From: an uncultured Granulosicoccaceae bacterium
GTDB taxonomy: Bacteria; Pseudomonadota; Gammaproteobacteria; Granulosicoccales; Granulosicoccaceae
NCBI GenBank assembly: GCA_937928685.1
Contig: CALGJU010000127.1
Span: 1 to 38,959 of the forward strand
DNA: 38,959 nucleotides
Direction of reading: 5' to 3'
The notes under the pieces were generated by a model, which ran no database searches, was not told the origin of the DNA, and saw nothing but the letters and a program-made list of their open reading frames with translations. This document shows, piece after piece, positions 38,906-38,959 of the stretch (position 1 is its first letter; each line of letters starts with the position of its first letter). Made by a program: the position numbers and the translations under genes.

Positions 38906-38959
38906 TGCACTGCATCCTTCCAACTCTGATGCTGATAAAAGTGGTAGTCGTGTATCGGC
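38906..38959. other. Trailing segment after ubiD
   Basis: These last 54 bp hold no recognisable gene or terminator. Confidence 0.4.

Overview
The window is one contiguous stretch of a gammaproteobacterial chromosome (moderate GC, roughly half) spanning the replication origin. The phylum-level call rests on gene order: ispB / rpmA-obgE-proB, rpsT / murJ-ribF-ileS-lspA-ispH, and mnmE-yidC-yidD-rnpA-rpmH / dnaA-dnaN-recF-gyrB are all gammaproteobacterial neighbourhoods, and UbiD, IspB, RluE and AmpG-like proteins fit. I cannot name genus or species from sequence alone.

Layout. 0-2 kb: rpmE (L31), a stand-alone 5'-3' exonuclease and rluE. 2-5.4 kb: two envelope or secreted proteins, namely a lipoprotein of eight ~22-residue repeats ending in a peptidoglycan-binding domain, and a reprolysin-like metalloprotease with a GlyGly-CTERM-type tail. 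5.4-9.5 kb: ispB diverging from rpmA-obgE-proB; rplU, the usual first gene of that operon, is not there. 9.5-17 kb: rpsT diverging from murJ, then ribF, ileS, lspA and ispH (cell wall, flavin cofactors, translation, lipoprotein maturation, isoprenoids). 17-24.3 kb: a less conserved segment with a CNB/HDOD-like protein, a LEA14-type lipoprotein, a PmtA-like methyltransferase coupled to an unknown membrane protein, an AmpG-like permease, an ExoIII of the Crc-like subgroup and a DUF4124 protein. 24.3-28.4 kb, minus strand: mnmE, yidC, yidD, rnpA and rpmH (rpmH is missing from the ORF track). 28.8-35.2 kb, plus strand: dnaA, dnaN, recF, gyrB. 35.3-38.9 kb: an oligopeptidase A-like M3 peptidase and ubiD.

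How it works together. The core is the chromosome start region: replication initiator, sliding clamp, RecF and gyrase B on one side; ribosome, RNase P and membrane-insertase genes on the other. Candidate DnaA boxes lie both upstream of dnaA and, more densely, between dnaA and dnaN beside an AT-rich tract. Two near-consensus ParB-binding parS sites are embedded in recF, so replication and segregation loci sit within about 3 kb.

I found no CRISPR array, insertion sequence, prophage, tRNA or rRNA gene, and no clear evidence of an unknown multi-gene system. The less ordinary points are the repeat lipoprotein, the sorted metalloprotease, the missing rplU next to a 21-bp-period direct repeat, the parS sites in recF, and the methyltransferase/membrane-protein pair.
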